Shown here one piece after another: positions 6,573-7,111 of a stretch of DNA of 7,111 nucleotides. Each line of letters opens with the position of its first letter. Position 1 is the first letter of the stretch. The notes beneath the pieces are model-generated. The model worked only from the letters and a program-made list of their open reading frames with translations. It had not been told where the DNA came from and did no database searches. The DNA is from JAAXKN01 sp050259615 (GTDB lineage: Bacteria > Bacteroidota > Ignavibacteria > Ignavibacteriales > SURF-24). The position numbers and the translations under genes are program-made. The stretch covers positions 1 to 7,111 of the forward strand of contig JBLNAZ010000143.1 of the NCBI GenBank assembly GCA_050259615.1, in the 5' to 3' direction.

Positions 6573-7111
6573 TTACTTAAGAAGTAACATTTTGTTAACC
6601 TGTCTGAACGAGCCGCTTTCGATCTGGTAGAAGTAGATACCGCTGGAGAGTCTTGAAGCGTCAAATTTAACTTCAAAGCTGCCCTGGTTCTTTTCTTCAT
6701 TTACCAGAGTTGCAACTTCCTTGCCCAGAACGCTGAATACTTTCAGAGTAACCATTCCAGCCTGAGGAATTGAATACCTGATAGTAGTTGACGGGTTGAA
6801 CGGGTTAGGATAGTTCTGTGAAAGTGAATAAGATTTTACAGTTGTATTCCTTTCATTTTCAACGCCGACAGTTGACTTCTTTCCGAGCCAGGTATATAAC
6901 CATCTTGAAACATCCTGGTAAGACTTGTCTTCGTTATTAGGAGAATAGGTAAGGATACCTTCTCTGCTACCGGTAAGGTCTGCGTCATTCAAAGAGAAGT
7001 CGATCGGAATTCTCATGCCTTCAACGGGAGTAAATACTGAATCGGGGTCGCCGCTGAAGCCTTTATTGCGAAGTTTAGCCATATCATAAAGAGGGATCTT
7101 AGCTTCAACAA
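6573..7111 (-). CDS. Secreted protein with T9SS type A C-terminal sorting domain, C-terminal part (runs off right edge)
   Basis: The reading frame is open to the window edge, so the ATG at 7082 is internal, not the start; 178 C-terminal residues are visible. Counting back from the stop, the last 85 residues are a clear T9SS type A sorting domain: SLSQNYPNPFNPSTTI, VTLKVFSVLGKEVATLV, LSSGIYFYQI and the terminal MLLLK. In the known system this domain directs the protein through the outer membrane and is normally removed when the cargo is attached to the surface or released. Before it, the segment MRIPIDFSLNDADLTGSREG...YTWLG resembles the end of CBM9-like sugar-binding domains (hydrophobic-FD-VQVNDAD-xxxxR pattern), so the protein may bind or degrade polysaccharide; that part is tentative because the domain is cut. 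A terminator follows, so it belongs to the transcript upstream of the receptor operon. Confidence 0.9.
   Translation of the reverse strand, partial: VEAKIPLYDMAKLRNKGFSGDPDSVFTPVEGMRIPIDFSLNDADLTGSREGILTYSPNNEDKSYQDVSRWLYTWLGKKSTVGVENERNTTVKSYSLSQNYPNPFNPSTTIRYSIPQAGMVTLKVFSVLGKEVATLVNEEKNQGSFEVKFDASRLSSGIYFYQIESGSFRQVNKMLLLK

Noticed and set aside
1..7111. tRNA, rRNA, CRISPR array, insertion sequence or riboswitch
   Set aside because: The window is almost fully occupied by four minus-strand genes. The only gap above 13 nt is 134 bp long and contains a terminator and a short leader, with no direct repeats, transposase fragments or structured RNA motif that I could recognise.

Overview
All genes in this window lie on the minus strand. 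The likely source is a member of the Bacteroidota/Chlorobi group, most probably an Ignavibacteria-type bacterium. The main evidence is the C-terminal secretion signal of the gene at the right edge, with the 'NYPNPFNPSTTI...LGKEVATLVNE...LSSGIYFY' pattern typical of type IX secretion system (T9SS) cargo in that lineage. A PorV/PorQ-family protein and a TonB-dependent receptor with an N-terminal carboxypeptidase-regulatory-like domain fit the same picture. The assignment rests on remembered family signatures, not on a search.

Layout, in transcription order from right to left. (1) 7111-6573: the 3' end of a secreted T9SS cargo protein, perhaps with a CBM9-like sugar-binding module just before the sorting domain. 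It is followed by a hairpin terminator at 6553-6519. (2) 6518-6439: a short leader and promoter region with a perfect 6+6 bp inverted repeat and a strong ribosome binding site. (3) 6438-3706: a 910-residue TonB-dependent outer-membrane receptor, best started at a TTG codon. (4) 3692-480: a 1070-residue secreted multidomain protein of no named family, with an N-terminal conserved-looking region, EF-hand-like calcium loops, a fibronectin-III-like domain and a C-terminal T9SS-like sorting domain. (5) 466 to the left edge: the first 155 residues of a PorV/PorQ-family outer-membrane protein.

Genes 3, 4 and 5 look like one operon. Each junction is 13 nt, the upstream TAG stop is embedded in the next gene's Shine-Dalgarno sequence, and no terminator lies between them. 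The inferred unit is a TonB-dependent transporter, a large surface protein exported by T9SS, and a PorV-like protein that could shuttle or hold that cargo. It resembles a SusC/SusD pair in which the surface partner travels by T9SS instead of as a lipoprotein. The substrate cannot be read from the sequence.

I see no RNA genes, CRISPR arrays, insertion sequences or broken genes. The only non-coding stretch longer than 13 nt is 6439-6572.
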